Source: CAZLHO01 sp964559455 (GTDB lineage: Bacteria; Krumholzibacteriota; Krumholzibacteriia; LZORAL124-64-63). Taken from it: DNA of 13,992 nt. The notes beneath the pieces are model-generated. The model ran no database searches, was not told the origin of the DNA, and was given only the letters and a program-made list of their open reading frames with translations. Location of the stretch: positions 1 to 13,992 of the forward strand of contig CAZLHO010000066.1 of NCBI GenBank assembly GCA_964559455.1, in the 5' to 3' direction. Positions 12,701-13,992 of the stretch are shown piece after piece (within the stretch, counting starts at the first letter, position 1; every line of letters starts with the position of its first letter). The translations under genes were made by a program, and so were the position numbers.

Positions 12701-13992
12701 ATGATGAAGCACGCCGCACGCCGCCTCGCCCTCGTCCTCTTCGCCCTCCCGGTCCTGCTCGCCGGCTGCGCCGAGAAACCGGCCCGCCCCGTCTTCGGCG
12801 AGGGCCCGCGGCGCATCCTGGTCGTCTCGCTGGACTGCCTGCGCGCCGACGGCCTGGCCTGCTACGGCAACCCCCGGCCGGTCAGCCCGCGCCTGGACGC
12901 CCTGGCGGCCGAGGGCCTGCGCTTCGACCACGCCACCTGCCCGGGCAACTGGACCCTGCCCTCGCACGCCTCGCTGTTCACGGGCATCTACCCCACGCAC
13001 CACGGGCTGGAGCTGCGCGAGGCCGCGCTGTCGGAAGAGGTGGGTTGCCTGACCGAGCAGCTGCAGGCCGCCGGCTTCGCCACGGGCTCGGTCAACGGCG
13101 GCGCGTTCCTGCGCGCGCGCTACGGCTACGACCGAGGCTTCGACCACTGGGCGTCGATGCCGCAGCTCGACAGGGAGCTCGAGGAGGTCCTGAAGCAGTC
13201 CCGCGAATGGCTCTCGGAGCATCGCGACCAGGACGTCTTCTTCTTCCTGCACACCTACGAGATCCACGCGCCCTACACGCCGCCCAAGCCCTACATCCGC
13301 CTGGCCCTGCCCGACGCGCGCACCACCTTCCAGGGCCACAACCGGAACCTGAAGGAGCTGAAGGAGCGCGGCGCCAGCGCGGACGAGATCTACGACGTGC
13401 GCGGCCACTACGACGCGGGCATCCTCTACACCGACGAGAAGTTCGGCGAGTTCATGGACTGGCTGGCCGCCGAGGGCCTGGACGAGAACCTGCTGCTGAT
13501 CGTGGCCAGCGACCACGGCGAGCAGTTCTGGGAGCACGGCGAGCACGGCCACGGCAAGAACATGCTGGGTCCCGAGCTGACCGACGTGCCGCTGATCGTG
13601 CGCCTGCCCGGCGGCGCCGGGGCCTGGCCCGAGCTGGCCGGCGGCGTGCGCGCCGAGGAGGTCAGCTTCCTGGACGTCATGCCGACGGTGCTGGACGCCG
13701 CCGGCCTGCCCCGCCCCCCCGGCATCGACGGCTTCTCGCTGCTGCCCGAGATCACCGGCGCGCCCGTGTCCGAAGTCGACGCCGTCGCGCGCGCCCGCCG
13801 CACCGTGACCGTGGACGGAGAGGAACGGCTGCTGGGCCTGACCGAAGGCCTGTACTGGGTGTCGGTGCGCGCCGGCCAGTGGAAGGCCGTGCTGCCGCGT
13901 CCGGGCCGCCCGGTGCGCAGCGAGCGCTACGGTCCCTTCCTCTTCGACCTGGCCGCCGATCCGGGACAGCTGGAGCAGGGGGCCATGGAGGG
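12701..13992 (+). CDS. Sulfatase-like (alkaline phosphatase superfamily) lipoprotein, 3' partial
   Basis: Open from the ATG at 12701 to the window edge (430 codons), with no stop. GGGAG lies 5 bases before the first of two adjacent ATGs. An in-frame ATG at 12659 would add 14 Asp/Pro-rich residues before the signal peptide and is less likely. It has a lipoprotein signal with an LLAGC box and then the sulfatase-type core: metal-binding D45 and D50 in VVSLDCLRADGLACYG, the nucleophile region NWTLPSHASLFTG with Thr85 where sulfatases have the formylglycine Cys or Ser, and SDHGE with D271 and H272. Arg of the C/S-x-P-S-R signature is His here. The family hydrolyses or transfers sulfate or phosphate esters; Thr is the nucleophile in phosphotransferases such as LtaS and EptA. 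Likely an envelope-facing enzyme in the carboxypeptidase/GT-C operon. Confidence 0.87.
   Translation, partial: MMKHAARRLALVLFALPVLLAGCAEKPARPVFGEGPRRILVVSLDCLRADGLACYGNPRPVSPRLDALAAEGLRFDHATCPGNWTLPSHASLFTGIYPTHHGLELREAALSEEVGCLTEQLQAAGFATGSVNGGAFLRARYGYDRGFDHWASMPQLDRELEEVLKQSREWLSEHRDQDVFFFLHTYEIHAPYTPPKPYIRLALPDARTTFQGHNRNLKELKERGASADEIYDVRGHYDAGILYTDEKFGEFMDWLAAEGLDENLLLIVASDHGEQFWEHGEHGHGKNMLGPELTDVPLIVRLPGGAGAWPELAGGVRAEEVSFLDVMPTVLDAAGLPRPPGIDGFSLLPEITGAPVSEVDAVARARRTVTVDGEERLLGLTEGLYWVSVRAGQWKAVLPRPGRPVRSERYGPFLFDLAADPGQLEQGAME

Noticed and set aside
1..13992. tRNA, rRNA, CRISPR array or riboswitch
   Set aside because: No tRNA cloverleaf, rRNA-like tract, regularly spaced short repeat or known riboswitch core was seen on either strand by eye; a covariance-model scan could not be run.

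Overview
The window is a high-GC stretch of a Gram-negative-type bacterial chromosome, from a draft or metagenome assembly (it contains a 100-N scaffold gap). Several lipoproteins, a PBP5-type carboxypeptidase and a DUF2723 membrane glycosyltransferase indicate a cell with an outer envelope. The protein style recalls lineages such as Eisenbacteria or Krumholzibacteriota, but that is an impression only and no marker gene is present to prove taxonomy.

Left part (1-1779), remodelled DNA: a secreted 263-residue protein of unknown function lies between two copies of the 3' end of an HNH endonuclease gene. The left copy is a 92-bp fragment; the right copy has lost its 5' part and runs into the 3' remnant of an IS3-family transposase, whose right end is near 1779.

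Middle-left (1780 to about 4365), an AT-richer island read on the minus strand: three genes with two integron attC recombination sites in the same orientation. One attC (3140-3225) is complete, with core boxes, a central spacer, a long imperfect stem with three bulged bases and a 15-nt loop. The other (1780-1813) is a left half that stops where the IS3 end begins. The island therefore reads as a short integron cassette array without integrase in view: a membrane-anchored zinc-ribbon protein cassette, followed by a two-gene cassette with a small two-part protein and a protein carrying a HEPN-like R-x6-H motif and a predicted winged helix. Cassettes of this kind often carry defence or toxin functions, so this pair is the best candidate for an undescribed system.

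Middle (4410-8134): a decayed, internally deleted copy of the 5' part of a MATE transporter gene, including its upstream region, then a lipoprotein with an aerolysin/ETX-MTX2-like beta-pore-forming C-terminal half on the minus strand with a good sigma-70-type promoter, then the intact MATE efflux gene.

Right part (8106-13992), normal high-GC chromosome: a TPR lipoprotein gene convergent with and overlapping the MATE gene. Divergent from it is a cell-envelope gene run: a D-Ala-D-Ala carboxypeptidase, a DUF2723 GT-C membrane protein joined by a 4-bp overlap and broken by the assembly gap, and an alkaline-phosphatase-superfamily (sulfatase-like) lipoprotein with Thr at the nucleophile position, cut by the window edge.
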